This document shows positions 39,276 through 49,160 of a stretch of DNA of 64,000 nucleotides, one piece after another. Each line of letters opens with the position of its first letter. The first letter of the stretch is position 1. This stretch comes from Klebsiella quasipneumoniae subsp. quasipneumoniae (lineage in GTDB: Bacteria > Pseudomonadota > Gammaproteobacteria > Enterobacterales > Enterobacteriaceae). The notes beneath the pieces were generated by a model. It worked only from the letters and a program-made list of their open reading frames with translations. It was not told the DNA's origin and did not search any database. The stretch covers positions 1,054,001-1,118,000 of the forward strand of contig NZ_CP084876.1 in assembly GCF_020525925.1 (NCBI RefSeq), given 5' to 3'. The translations under genes were made by a program, and so were the position numbers.

Positions 39276-39317
39276 GACATGTCGATGACGACGCGCCCGG
39301 GCTGTCATCGACATGTC
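39276..39317. promoter_or_regulatory. Inverted repeat, probable FhlA upstream activating site
   Basis: A perfect 14-bp inverted repeat (GACATGTCGATGAC ... GTCATCGACATGTC, 14-bp spacer) sits between the divergent sigma-54 promoters of hyp and hyc. A related CTGTCATCG-containing repeat precedes hydN. The location fits an enhancer for the activator encoded nearby. Identification as an FhlA site is inference from position and recurrence. Confidence 0.6.
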
Positions 39318-39369
39318 GCGTCGGCAGGGAATAAATATAAAAACATAATTAAATCAAATAAATAAAATG

Positions 39370-39385
39370 TGGCACGGAAAATGCT
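39370..39385 (+). promoter_or_regulatory. Sigma-54 promoter of hycA-I
   Basis: TGGCACGGAAAATGCT matches TGGCAC-N5-TTGCT with one mismatch and correct GG/GC spacing, 35 bp before hycA. Confidence 0.88.
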
Positions 39386-39419
39386 TAGACGGTGCATCTC
39401 ATGCTACGGAGAAACCGAT

Positions 39420-39869
39420 ATGACTATTTGGGAAATAAGTGAAAAGGCGGATTACATCGCCGACCGTCACCGGCAGCAGCAGGAACAGTGGCATATCTAC
39501 TGTAACTCGCTGGTTCAGGGGATCACCCTGTCGAAAGCCCGCCTGCATCACGCGATGAGCTGCGCGCCGGACAAAGAGCTGTGCTTCGTGCTGTTCGGCC
39601 ATTTTCAGGTGTTCGTCGCCCTGGCGGAAGGCTTCAACAGCCACACCATCGAATACTACGTCGAAAACAAAGGCGGCGGTGATAAGTATCTGATTGCTCA
39701 GGCCACGCTCGCCGCGGATGGCACGGTGGACGGGCGGATCAGCAACCGCTCCCGCGACCAGGTGCTGGAGCATTATCTGGCGATTATCGCCACCGTCTAT
39801 GACCGTCTGTACGACGCCATGGAGCAAGACCAACCGGTGGACTTAAGCCATCTGGCCCTGACCCACTGA
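39420..39869 (+). CDS. hycA: Formate hydrogenlyase regulatory protein HycA
   Basis: A 149-residue soluble protein that in E. coli counteracts FhlA. The start MTIWEISEKADYIADRHRQQ is the family N-terminus; the ATG follows a tacggag ribosome site. First gene of the hyc operon, directly behind the sigma-54 promoter. Confidence 0.93.
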   Translation: MTIWEISEKADYIADRHRQQQEQWHIYCNSLVQGITLSKARLHHAMSCAPDKELCFVLFGHFQVFVALAEGFNSHTIEYYVENKGGGDKYLIAQATLAADGTVDGRISNRSRDQVLEHYLAIIATVYDRLYDAMEQDQPVDLSHLALTH

Positions 39870-39874
39870 TCGCA

Positions 39875-39904
39875 AGGTGTCGACACGTGTCGAAAATGAC
39901 ACCT
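39875..39904. promoter_or_regulatory. Inverted repeat in hycA-hycB gap (possible second FhlA site)
   Basis: aggtgtc ... gacacct (39875-39904) encloses TGTCGAAAATGACA (39888-39901), similar in style to the repeats at the hyp-hyc and hydN promoters. In E. coli an activator site in this gap contributes to hyc expression. It is not followed by a recognisable promoter here. Confidence 0.45.
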
Positions 39905-39951
39905 GCGCAACCTGATTTCGTCAAAAGTGACTTTCACCCGAGGATGACCCG

Positions 39952-40560
39952 GTGAACCGTTTTGTAATTGCTGACTCCACTGTCTGTATCGGCTGTCGCA
40001 CCTGCGAAGCCGCCTGCTCTGAGACGCATCGCCAGCACGGCCTGCAGGCTATGCCGCGGCTGCAGGTGATGCGTAATGAAAAAGAATCGGCACCGCAGAT
40101 GTGCCACCACTGCGAAGACGCCCCCTGCGCCGCTGTCTGCCCGGTAAACGCCATCCAGCGCGTCGATGGCGCCGTCCAGCTCAACGAGAGCCTGTGCGTA
40201 AGCTGCAAACTGTGCGGCATCGCCTGCCCGTTTGGCGCGATCGAATTTTCCGGCAGCCGTCCGCTGGATATTCCGGCCAATGCTAATACCCGGCTGGCGC
40301 CCCCCGCGCCGCCGGCGCCAGCCCGCGTCAGCTCGCTGCTCGACTGGGTGCCGGGCGTGCGCGCCATTGCCGTGAAATGCGACCTCTGCCATTTCGATGA
40401 CCAGGGCCCGGCCTGCGTGCGGACCTGTCCGACCAAAGCGCTGATGCTGGTGGATAGCCGTGATATCGCCCAGGCCAGCAAGCGTAAACGCCAGCTGACC
40501 TTTAATACCGACCTTGGCGACTTGTCGTTGTTCCAGGCGCAACAGGGGGAGAGGGAATGA
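39952..40560 (+). CDS. hycB: Formate hydrogenlyase electron-transfer subunit HycB
   Basis: A 202-residue ferredoxin-like protein with four cysteine clusters ([55 protein letters not shown]) for four 4Fe-4S centres. It passes electrons from formate dehydrogenase H to the hydrogenase. Overlaps hycC by 4 bp. Confidence 0.96.
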   Translation: MNRFVIADSTVCIGCRTCEAACSETHRQHGLQAMPRLQVMRNEKESAPQMCHHCEDAPCAAVCPVNAIQRVDGAVQLNESLCVSCKLCGIACPFGAIEFSGSRPLDIPANANTRLAPPAPPAPARVSSLLDWVPGVRAIAVKCDLCHFDDQGPACVRTCPTKALMLVDSRDIAQASKRKRQLTFNTDLGDLSLFQAQQGERE

Positions 40561-42383
40561 GTGTAATTGGATTAGTCAATCAGGCGGTGACGTGGTACGC
40601 CGCCAGCGCCGTGCTGGCCTTTGTGTTTGCCATGCGTAAACCGCTCAGCGGCGCCATTGCCGGGATCGGCGGCGCGGTGGCCAGCGCTATGCTGGTGGTT
40701 GCCGGCGGCGCCGCGCTGCTGATGCCGGATCGGATCCACGGCGGCATGCTGCAGTTTCTCCATCTGACGATGCGGGTGGGCGGCGTCAATGCCCTGTGGC
40801 TGCTGGCCATCGGCCTGTCGGCGCTGCCGGTGTCGCTGTTTAACATTAGCTGGCATCGCCACCCGCAGGTGAAGGCCAACGGCCTGCTGGTCAACCTGCT
40901 GCTGGCCGCCGCCACCTGCGCGGTGGTGGTGACCAATATCGGTTCGCTGGTGGTGATGGCGGAGATCATGGCGCTCTGCGCGGCGTTTCTCACCGGCTGC
41001 GCCGCCTCCGGTAAGCTGTGGTTTGCGCTGGGTCGTCTCGGCACGCTGCTGATGGCATGGACCTGCTGGCTGGTGTGGTCGACCTACGGCACCCTCGAGC
41101 TGGCGCAGATCAATCTCCAGGCGGTGGATATGATGCAGAACCCGCTGCTGTGGCTGCCGGGGCTGGCGGGATTCGCCCTGCTGGCGGGGGCGATCCCGCT
41201 GCACGGCTGGGCGCCGCAGGCTCACGCCGGGGCCAGCGCGCCGGCCGCCGCGCTGTTTTCCACTGTGGTCATGAAGGTCGGTCTGTACGGCATGTTAACC
41301 GTTTCGCTGGCCGGCGGCGTGCCGCCGCTGTGGTGGGGCGTGATGCTGCTGGTGCTGGGGATGATCACCGCCTTCATCGGCGGGCTGTATGCGTTGATGG
41401 AGCATAACATTCAGCGCCTGCTGGCCTATCACACCCTGGAGAATATCGGCATCATCCTGCTGGGGCTGGGCGCCTTCGTCACCGGCGTAGCCACCCGCAA
41501 CAGCACGCTGATGGTGCTGGGCTTCATCGGCGGCATGTATCACCTGATTAACCACAGCCTGTTCAAAACTACGCTGTTCCTCGGCGCCGGGGCGGTGTGG
41601 TTCCGCACCGGCCATCGCGATATCGAGAAGCTGGGCGGCATCGGTAAAAAAATGCCGCTGATCTCCCTCGCCATGCTGGTGGGGCTGATGGCGATGGCGG
41701 CCTTGCCGCCGCTGAACGGCTTCGCCGGCGAGTGGGTCATCTACCAGTCCTTCTTCAAAATGAGTACCAGCGACCTGTTTATTGGCCGTCTGCTGGGGCC
41801 GCTGCTGGCGGTGGGCCTGGCGATCACCGGCGCGCTGGCGGTGATGTGTATGGCCAAAGTCTATGGTGTCACCTTCCTCGGCGCGCCGCGGAGCAAAGAG
41901 GCGGAAAACGCCACCTGCGCCCCCTGGCTGATGACCCTGAGCGTGGTCATGGCGGCGGTCTTCTGCCTCGTTGGCGGCATTGCCGCGCCGTGGCTGCTGC
42001 CGCTGGTGAGCGGCGCCTTCCCGCTGCAGGCCCAGGTGTCGAGCGTGGTGTCGCAGCCGATGATCGCGCTGCTGCTTATCGCCTGCCCGCTGCTGCCGTT
42101 CCTGCTGATGATCTTCTTTAAAGGCGATCGCCTGGCGGCGCGCTCGCGCGGCGCGGCCTGGGTCTGCGGCTACGATCACGAACAGTCGATGGTGGTTACC
42201 GCCCACGGTTTCGCCATGCCGGTGAAAGAGGCCTTTGCGCCGCTGCTGAAGCTGCGTCACTGGCTGAACCCGGTGCGTCTGGTGCCGGGCTGGCAATCGG
42301 CCTCTGCGCCGGCGCTGCTGCGCGCAATGGCGCTGGTTGAGCTGGCGGTGCTGGTGGTGATTGTCATTTCCCGAGGAGCCTGA
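40557..42383 (+). CDS. hycC: Formate hydrogenlyase membrane subunit HycC
   Basis: A 608-residue NuoL/M/N-like membrane protein with about 14-16 hydrophobic helices, related to proton-pumping antiporter subunits (LPGLAGFALLAGAIPLHGWAPQAHAGAS; LLAYHTLENIGIILLG). It anchors the hydrogenase-3 arm. Confidence 0.96.
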   Translation: MSVIGLVNQAVTWYAASAVLAFVFAMRKPLSGAIAGIGGAVASAMLVVAGGAALLMPDRIHGGMLQFLHLTMRVGGVNALWLLAIGLSALPVSLFNISWHRHPQVKANGLLVNLLLAAATCAVVVTNIGSLVVMAEIMALCAAFLTGCAASGKLWFALGRLGTLLMAWTCWLVWSTYGTLELAQINLQAVDMMQNPLLWLPGLAGFALLAGAIPLHGWAPQAHAGASAPAAALFSTVVMKVGLYGMLTVSLAGGVPPLWWGVMLLVLGMITAFIGGLYALMEHNIQRLLAYHTLENIGIILLGLGAFVTGVATRNSTLMVLGFIGGMYHLINHSLFKTTLFLGAGAVWFRTGHRDIEKLGGIGKKMPLISLAMLVGLMAMAALPPLNGFAGEWVIYQSFFKMSTSDLFIGRLLGPLLAVGLAITGALAVMCMAKVYGVTFLGAPRSKEAENATCAPWLMTLSVVMAAVFCLVGGIAAPWLLPLVSGAFPLQAQVSSVVSQPMIALLLIACPLLPFLLMIFFKGDRLAARSRGAAWVCGYDHEQSMVVTAHGFAMPVKEAFAPLLKLRHWLNPVRLVPGWQSASAPALLRAMALVELAVLVVIVISRGA

Positions 42384-42385
42384 GA

Positions 42386-43309
42386 ATGAGTCTGTTAATT
42401 GCATTGCTACAGGCGCTGGCGCTGTTTGCCGTCGCGCCGCTGTTATCCGGGATCGTCCGCGTCGCCCGCGCGCGGCTGCATAACCGCCGCGGACCGGGCG
42501 TGCTGCAGGAGTATCGGGATATCCTGAAATTGCTGGGCCGCCAGAGCGTCGGTCCCGACGCCTCGGGCTGGGTGTTCCGCCTGACGCCGTACGTCATGGT
42601 GGGCGTGATGCTGACCATCGCCACCGCCTTGCCGGTGGTGACGGTGGACTCTCCGCTGCCGGTGCTTGGGGATCTCATCACCCTGATCTACCTGTTCGCC
42701 ATCGCCCGTTTCTTCTTCGCGATTTCCGGTCTGGACACCGGCAGCCCGTTTACCGCGCTGGGTAGCAGCCGCGAAGCGATGCTCGGCGTGCTGGTGGAGC
42801 CGATCCTGCTGCTGGGCCTGTGGGTCGCCGCGCAGGTGGCGGGCTCCACCCATATCAGCAGTATCACCGACACCCTTTATCACTGGCCGGCAGCGCGCAG
42901 CATTCCACTGATTCTGGCGCTGTGCGCCTGCGCCTTCGCCACCTTTATCGAGATGGGCAAACTGCCGTTCGATCTGGCGGAAGCGGAGCAGGAGCTGCAG
43001 GAGGGGCCGCTTTCCGAGTACAGCGGCAGCGGCTTTGGCATCCTGAAGTGGGGCATCAGCCTCAAACAGCTGGTGGTGCTGCAGATGTTTGTCGGGGTCT
43101 TTTTCCCGTGGGGCCAGATGACCAGCTTCAGCGTCGGCGGCCTGCTGCTGGCGCTGGTGGTGGCCGTCGTCAAGCTGGTGGTTGGGGTGTTGATCATCGC
43201 GCTGTTTGAAAACAGCATGGCGCGTCTGCGCTTCTGTGCCACCTCCCGCGTCACCTGGGCCGGGTTTGGTTTCGCCTTTTTAGCTTTCGTCTCCTTGCTG
43301 GTGGCGTGA
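42386..43309 (+). CDS. hycD: Formate hydrogenlyase membrane subunit HycD
   Basis: A 307-residue NuoH-like protein, about eight helices, with the RRGPGVLQEYRDILKLL and GKLPFDLAEAEQELQEGP signatures. Starts 2 bp after hycC. Confidence 0.96.
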   Translation: MSLLIALLQALALFAVAPLLSGIVRVARARLHNRRGPGVLQEYRDILKLLGRQSVGPDASGWVFRLTPYVMVGVMLTIATALPVVTVDSPLPVLGDLITLIYLFAIARFFFAISGLDTGSPFTALGSSREAMLGVLVEPILLLGLWVAAQVAGSTHISSITDTLYHWPAARSIPLILALCACAFATFIEMGKLPFDLAEAEQELQEGPLSEYSGSGFGILKWGISLKQLVVLQMFVGVFFPWGQMTSFSVGGLLLALVVAVVKLVVGVLIIALFENSMARLRFCATSRVTWAGFGFAFLAFVSLLVA

Positions 43310-43325
43310 TTAAGAGAGTTTGAGC

Positions 43326-45035
43326 ATGTCTGAAGAAAAAATCGGTCAACACTATCTTGCGGCGCTGCACCAGGCCTTTCCGGGCGTGGTGCTGGACGAA
43401 GCCTGGCAGACCAAAGATCAGTTAACCATCACCGTGAAGGTCAATTACCTGCCGGAAGTCGTGGAGTTTCTCTACTACCAGCAGGGCGGCTGGCTGTCGG
43501 TGCTGTTCGGCAACGATGAACGTAAGCTGAACGGCCACTACGCGGTCTATTATGTGCTGTCGATGGAGCAGGGCACCAAATGCTGGATCACCGTGCGTGT
43601 GGAAGTGGATGCCAACAAACCGGAATACCCATCGGTGACGCCGCGCGTGCCGGCGGCGGTGTGGGGCGAGCGCGAAGTGCGCGATATGTACGGCCTCGTG
43701 CCGGTTGGCCTGCCGGACGAACGCCGTCTGGTGCTGCCGGACGACTGGCCGGACGAACTCTATCCGTTGCGTAAAGACAGCATGGACTATCGCCAGCGTC
43801 CGGCGCCGACCACCGACGCCGAAACCTACGAGTTCATCAACGAGCTGGGCAGCAAGAAAAACAACGTGGTGCCGATCGGCCCGCTGCACGTCACTTCCGA
43901 TGAGCCCGGCCACTTCCGCCTGTTCGTTGACGGCGAGAACATTATCGATGCCGACTACCGTCTGTTCTATGTCCATCGCGGGATGGAGAAGCTGGCGGAA
44001 ACCCGCATGGGTTATAACGAAGTCACCTTCCTGTCGGACCGGGTGTGCGGCATCTGCGGCTTCGCCCACAGCACCGCTTATACCACCTCGGTGGAGAATG
44101 CGATGGGCATCGTGGTGCCGGAGCGGGCGCAGATGATCCGCGCCATTCTGCTGGAGGTGGAACGCCTGCACTCGCACCTCCTGAACCTCGGTCTGGCCTG
44201 CCACTTCACCGGCTTCGACTCCGGCTTTATGCAGTTCTTCCGCGTGCGCGAAACCTCGATGAAGATGGCGGAAATTCTTACCGGGGCGCGGAAAACCTAC
44301 GGTCTGAACCTGATCGGCGGGATCCGCCGCGACCTGCTGAAAGAGGACATGATCCAGACCCGCCAGCTGGCGCAGCAGATGCGTCGCGACGTGCAGGAGC
44401 TGGTGGATATGCTGCTCAGCACCCCGAACATGGAGCAGCGTACTGTCGGCATTGGCCGTCTGGACCCGGAAATCGCCCGCGACTTCAGCAACGTTGGCCC
44501 GATGGTGCGCGCCAGCGGCCACGCCCGCGACACCCGCGCCGATCACCCGTTTGTCGGCTACGGCCTGCTGCCGATGGAAGTCCACAGCGAACAGGGCTGC
44601 GACGTCATCTCCCGCCTCAAGGTGCGGATCAACGAGGTTTATACCGCGCTGAACATGATTGATTACGGTCTCGATAACCTGCCGGGCGGTCCGCTGATGG
44701 TGGAGGGCTTCACCTATATTCCGCACCGCTTCGCGCTGGGCTTCTCAGAAGCGCCGCGCGGGGATGATATTCACTGGAGCATGACCGGCGACAACCAGAA
44801 GCTGTACCGCTGGCGCTGCCGGGCGGCGACCTACGCCAACTGGCCGACTCTGCGCTATATGCTGCGCGGCAATACCGTTTCCGATGCGCCGCTGATCATC
44901 GGCAGCCTTGACCCGTGCTACTCCTGTACCGACCGCATGACCGTGGTCGATGTCCGCAAGAAGAAGAGCAAAGTGGTGCCGTACAAAGAGCTGGAGCGCT
45001 ATAGCATCGAGCGTAAAAACTCGCCGCTGAAATAA
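43326..45035 (+). CDS. hycE: Hydrogenase-3 large subunit HycE (precursor)
   Basis: A 569-residue precursor: a NuoC-like N-terminal domain then a NuoD-like NiFe catalytic domain. Nickel cysteines are Cys241 and Cys244 (RVCGICGFAHS) and Cys531 and Cys534 (DPCYSCTDR). A 32-residue C-terminal extension after Arg537 is the peptide removed by HycI once nickel is in place. Start chosen at MSEEKIGQH; an in-frame ATG-like start 6 bp upstream is less likely. Confidence 0.98.
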   Translation: MSEEKIGQHYLAALHQAFPGVVLDEAWQTKDQLTITVKVNYLPEVVEFLYYQQGGWLSVLFGNDERKLNGHYAVYYVLSMEQGTKCWITVRVEVDANKPEYPSVTPRVPAAVWGEREVRDMYGLVPVGLPDERRLVLPDDWPDELYPLRKDSMDYRQRPAPTTDAETYEFINELGSKKNNVVPIGPLHVTSDEPGHFRLFVDGENIIDADYRLFYVHRGMEKLAETRMGYNEVTFLSDRVCGICGFAHSTAYTTSVENAMGIVVPERAQMIRAILLEVERLHSHLLNLGLACHFTGFDSGFMQFFRVRETSMKMAEILTGARKTYGLNLIGGIRRDLLKEDMIQTRQLAQQMRRDVQELVDMLLSTPNMEQRTVGIGRLDPEIARDFSNVGPMVRASGHARDTRADHPFVGYGLLPMEVHSEQGCDVISRLKVRINEVYTALNMIDYGLDNLPGGPLMVEGFTYIPHRFALGFSEAPRGDDIHWSMTGDNQKLYRWRCRAATYANWPTLRYMLRGNTVSDAPLIIGSLDPCYSCTDRMTVVDVRKKKSKVVPYKELERYSIERKNSPLK

Positions 45036-45044
45036 GGAATCGCC

Positions 45045-45587
45045 ATGTTTACCTTTATTAAAAAAGTGATTAAGACCGGCACCGCGACGCACGCCTATCC
45101 GCTGGAGCCGATGCCGGTAGATAAAAACTTCCGCGGCAAGCCGGAGCATAACCCGCAGCAGTGTATCGGCTGCGCGGCCTGCGTGAACGCCTGCCCGTCG
45201 AACGCCCTGACGGTAGAGACCGATCTGGCCACAAACCAGCTGGCGTGGCAGTTCAACCTCGGGCGCTGCATCTTCTGCGGCCGCTGTGAAGAGGTCTGCC
45301 CGACGGCGGCGATTAAGCTGTCGCCGGAGTATGAGCTGGCGGTGTGGAAGAAAGAGGATTTCCTCCAGCAGTCGCGCTTCGCTATCTGCCACTGTCGGGA
45401 GTGCCAGCGGCCGTTCGCGGTGCAGAAGGAGATCGACTACGCCATCGCGCTGCTCAAGCATAACGGCGACACCCGCGCCGAGCTGCACCGCGAAAGCTTC
45501 GAAACCTGCCCGGAATGCAAGCGCCAGAAATGCCTGGTGCCGTCCGATCGTATTGAACTGACCCGCCACATGAGGGAGGCCAGCTGA
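45045..45587 (+). CDS. hycF: Formate hydrogenlyase iron-sulfur subunit HycF
   Basis: A 180-residue NuoI-like protein with two 4Fe-4S motifs ([24 protein letters not shown]) and extra C-terminal cysteines ([15 protein letters not shown]) that likely bind zinc or iron. Overlaps hycG by 1 bp. Confidence 0.96.
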   Translation: MFTFIKKVIKTGTATHAYPLEPMPVDKNFRGKPEHNPQQCIGCAACVNACPSNALTVETDLATNQLAWQFNLGRCIFCGRCEEVCPTAAIKLSPEYELAVWKKEDFLQQSRFAICHCRECQRPFAVQKEIDYAIALLKHNGDTRAELHRESFETCPECKRQKCLVPSDRIELTRHMREAS

Positions 45588-46354
45588 TGAGCACTTTACT
45601 TGGCCCACGCGATGAAAACGGCATTCCGGTGCCGATGACGGTGGATGAATCCATCGCCAGCATGAAGGCCTCGCTGCTGAAGAAAATCAAACGTTCCGCC
45701 TACGTTTATCGCGTCGACTGCGGCGGCTGTAACGGCTGTGAAATCGAAATTTTCGCTACCCTTTCACCGCTGTTCGACGCTGAACGCTTCGGGATTAAGG
45801 TGGTGCCTTCGCCGCGCCATGCCGATATCCTGCTGTTTACCGGGGCGGTGACCCGCGCGATGCGCTCCCCGGCGCTGCGCGCCTGGCAGTCGGCGCCGGA
45901 TCCAAAGATTTGCATCTCCTACGGCGCCTGCGGCAACAGCGGCGGCATCTTCCACGACCTGTACTGCGTCTGGGGCGGTACCGATAAAATCGTACCGGTC
46001 GATGTCTATATCCCGGGCTGCCCGCCGACGCCCGCCGCCACCCTGTACGGCTTCGCCATGGCCCTCGGCCTGCTGGAGCAGAAAATTCACGCCCGCCTGC
46101 CGGGCGAGCTTGACGAACAGCCGACCGAGCTGCTGCACGCCGATATGGTGCAACCCCTGCGGGTGCGCATCGATCGCGAAGCGCGCCGTCTGGCGGGCTA
46201 TCGCTATGGTCGGCAGATTGCCGACGACTATATGCGTCTGCTCGGCCAGGGCGATAGCCAGGTGCTGCGCTGGCTGGAGGCGGAGAAAGATCCGCGTCTG
46301 ACCGAGATCGTCACCCATCTCAACCAGGTGGTCGAGGGGGCGCGTATCCGATGA
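45587..46354 (+). CDS. hycG: Hydrogenase-3 small subunit HycG
   Basis: A 255-residue NuoB-like protein with [27 protein letters not shown] and [12 protein letters not shown], the ligands of the proximal 4Fe-4S cluster. Overlaps hycH by 4 bp. Confidence 0.97.
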   Translation: MSTLLGPRDENGIPVPMTVDESIASMKASLLKKIKRSAYVYRVDCGGCNGCEIEIFATLSPLFDAERFGIKVVPSPRHADILLFTGAVTRAMRSPALRAWQSAPDPKICISYGACGNSGGIFHDLYCVWGGTDKIVPVDVYIPGCPPTPAATLYGFAMALGLLEQKIHARLPGELDEQPTELLHADMVQPLRVRIDREARRLAGYRYGRQIADDYMRLLGQGDSQVLRWLEAEKDPRLTEIVTHLNQVVEGARIR

Positions 46355-46761
46355 GCGAGACGGTGGTGTTCAGTCAGCTGAGCCGTAAATTTATTGATGA
46401 GAACGACGCCACGCCGGATCAGGCGCAGCAGGTGGTCTATTACAGCCTGGCGATTGGCCACCACCTCGGCGTTATCGACTGTCTCGAGGCGGCGCTGAGC
46501 TGCCCGTGGGACGCGTATCTGGCATGGATCGCCACCCTTGAGGCCGGCAGCGTCGCGCGGCGCAAAATGGAGGGGGTGCCGAAGTATGGCGAAATCGTCA
46601 TCGACAGCAGCCATGTGGCAATGCTGGCCAACGCCTTTGATAAAGCGCAGTCCGCGCAGACCCCGCAGCAGCAGGCGTGGAGCAAAACAATGCTCAGCAT
46701 GCTGCATGATATTCACCAGGAAAGCGCCATCTACCTGATGGTGAGGAGATTACGTGACTGA
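46351..46761 (+). CDS. hycH: Formate hydrogenlyase maturation protein HycH
   Basis: A 136-residue soluble protein required for assembly of active hydrogenase 3 in E. coli. The sequence has no cofactor motif. It overlaps hycG by 4 bp and hycI by 8 bp. Confidence 0.95.
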   Translation: MSETVVFSQLSRKFIDENDATPDQAQQVVYYSLAIGHHLGVIDCLEAALSCPWDAYLAWIATLEAGSVARRKMEGVPKYGEIVIDSSHVAMLANAFDKAQSAQTPQQQAWSKTMLSMLHDIHQESAIYLMVRRLRD

Positions 46762-47224
46762 CGTTTTACTCTGTGTCGGCAACAGTATGATGGGCGACGA
46801 CGGCGCCGGCCCGCTGCTGGCGGAGATGTGTGCGGCGAACCCGGCCGGCCAGTGGGTGGTCATCGACGGCGGCAGCGCGCCGGAAAACGACATCGTGGCG
46901 ATCCGCGAATTACGCCCCGAACGCCTGCTGATCGTCGATGCCACCGATATGGGCCTAAACCCCGGCGACATTCGCGTCATCGACCCCGACGACATCGCCG
47001 AGATGTTTATGATGACCACCCATAACATGCCGCTCAACTATCTGGTCGATCAGCTGAAAGAGGACGTCGGCGAAGTGATCTTCCTCGGCATTCAGCCGGA
47101 TATTGTCGGTTTTTATTATCCGATGACCCAGCCGGTGAAAGAGGCCGTTGCCCGAGTGTACCAGCAGCTGGCAGGCTGGCAGGGCCACGGCGGCTTTGCC
47201 CGGCTGGAAGCCGCAGACGATTAA
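46754..47224 (+). CDS. hycI: HycE-processing endopeptidase HycI
   Basis: A 156-residue Ni-dependent protease of the HybD family. Conserved metal-contact segments: GNSMMGDDGAGPLLAE, DATDMGLNPG and TTHNMPLNYL. It cleaves HycE after Arg537. Last gene of the hyc operon. Confidence 0.97.
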   Translation: MTDVLLCVGNSMMGDDGAGPLLAEMCAANPAGQWVVIDGGSAPENDIVAIRELRPERLLIVDATDMGLNPGDIRVIDPDDIAEMFMMTTHNMPLNYLVDQLKEDVGEVIFLGIQPDIVGFYYPMTQPVKEAVARVYQQLAGWQGHGGFARLEAADD

Positions 47225-47235
47225 CCCTGCGGTGC

Positions 47236-47529
47236 TCAGGGCTCCCCGACGGCGGGCGACTGACCGGCCGGGAGCCCCGTTACCGGCGGCGCCAGCTCAA
47301 GATTCTCTATCACTAATTTACCGGGCGACACCGAGACTCTGACCTGCGTGCCGACCGGGAATCCCGCCTGCTCCAGCCAGTCGCCGTTCAGGCTCAGCGC
47401 CGCATGGCGGGTGTAGCGCCGCGTCTCCCGCGTTTTGCGGTTCTCATGGCGTTTTCTGACATATCCCACGGTTAACTGGCGAATGGCCCTGGCGATCCCT
47501 CCGGCTGCGGTGGTGTGCTGTGCGTTCAT
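47236..47529 (-). CDS. symE: SymE-family SOS-induced toxin
   Basis: A 97-residue protein with the SymE/AbrB-like C-terminal segment (LSLNGDWLEQAGFPVGTQV, then VSPGKLVIE). In E. coli SymE is an SOS-induced toxin/nucleoid-condensing protein repressed by an antisense RNA. I chose the ATG at 47529, which follows a good aaggagc ribosome site; a longer frame to 47649 would run through the LexA-like box. Convergent with hycI. Confidence 0.85.
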   Translation of the reverse strand: MNAQHTTAAGGIARAIRQLTVGYVRKRHENRKTRETRRYTRHAALSLNGDWLEQAGFPVGTQVRVSVSPGKLVIENLELAPPVTGLPAGQSPAVGEP

Positions 47530-47550
47530 GATGTGCTCCTTGCTGAAGAT
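47459..47550 (+). ncRNA. symR: Candidate SymR-like antisense RNA
   Basis: SymR in E. coli is about 77 nt, antisense to the symE 5' end. Here TTGCGG (47435-47440), 18 bp, ACATAT (47459-47464) could start a plus-strand RNA near 47471 covering the symE start and ribosome site. No clear terminator is seen, so this is a weak candidate. Confidence 0.3.
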
Positions 47551-47563
47551 ACCCCTGAAAACA

Positions 47564-47583
47564 TACTGGATAAAATACCAGTT
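47564..47583 (-). promoter_or_regulatory. LexA-like box upstream of symE
   Basis: TACTGGATAAAATACCAGTT keeps the CTG-N10-CAG core of the SOS box and AT-rich centre. It lies 35-54 bp before the symE start, supporting SOS control. Confidence 0.75.
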
Positions 47584-47660
47584 GTTGTGAACGGGAGGCA
47601 AACCAGAAACTGGAATCAGTCTCGAGAAAAAAACATGTAATAGATGCAACAGAAAGCAGC

Positions 47661-47692
47661 GCCCGTCCCCCGGTTAGCGCGGAGAGACGGGC
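47661..47692 (-). terminator. Hairpin downstream of ascB
   Basis: Perfect 7-bp stem gcccgtc/gacgggc, 18-nt loop, 17 bp past the ascB stop on the minus strand. No T tract follows. Confidence 0.35.
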
Positions 47693-47709
47693 GAGCGCGG
47701 GAGACGCGC

Positions 47710-49137
<1,428 letters not shown>

Positions 49138-49160
49138 TTACCTCGTTATTAATGGTGTGT

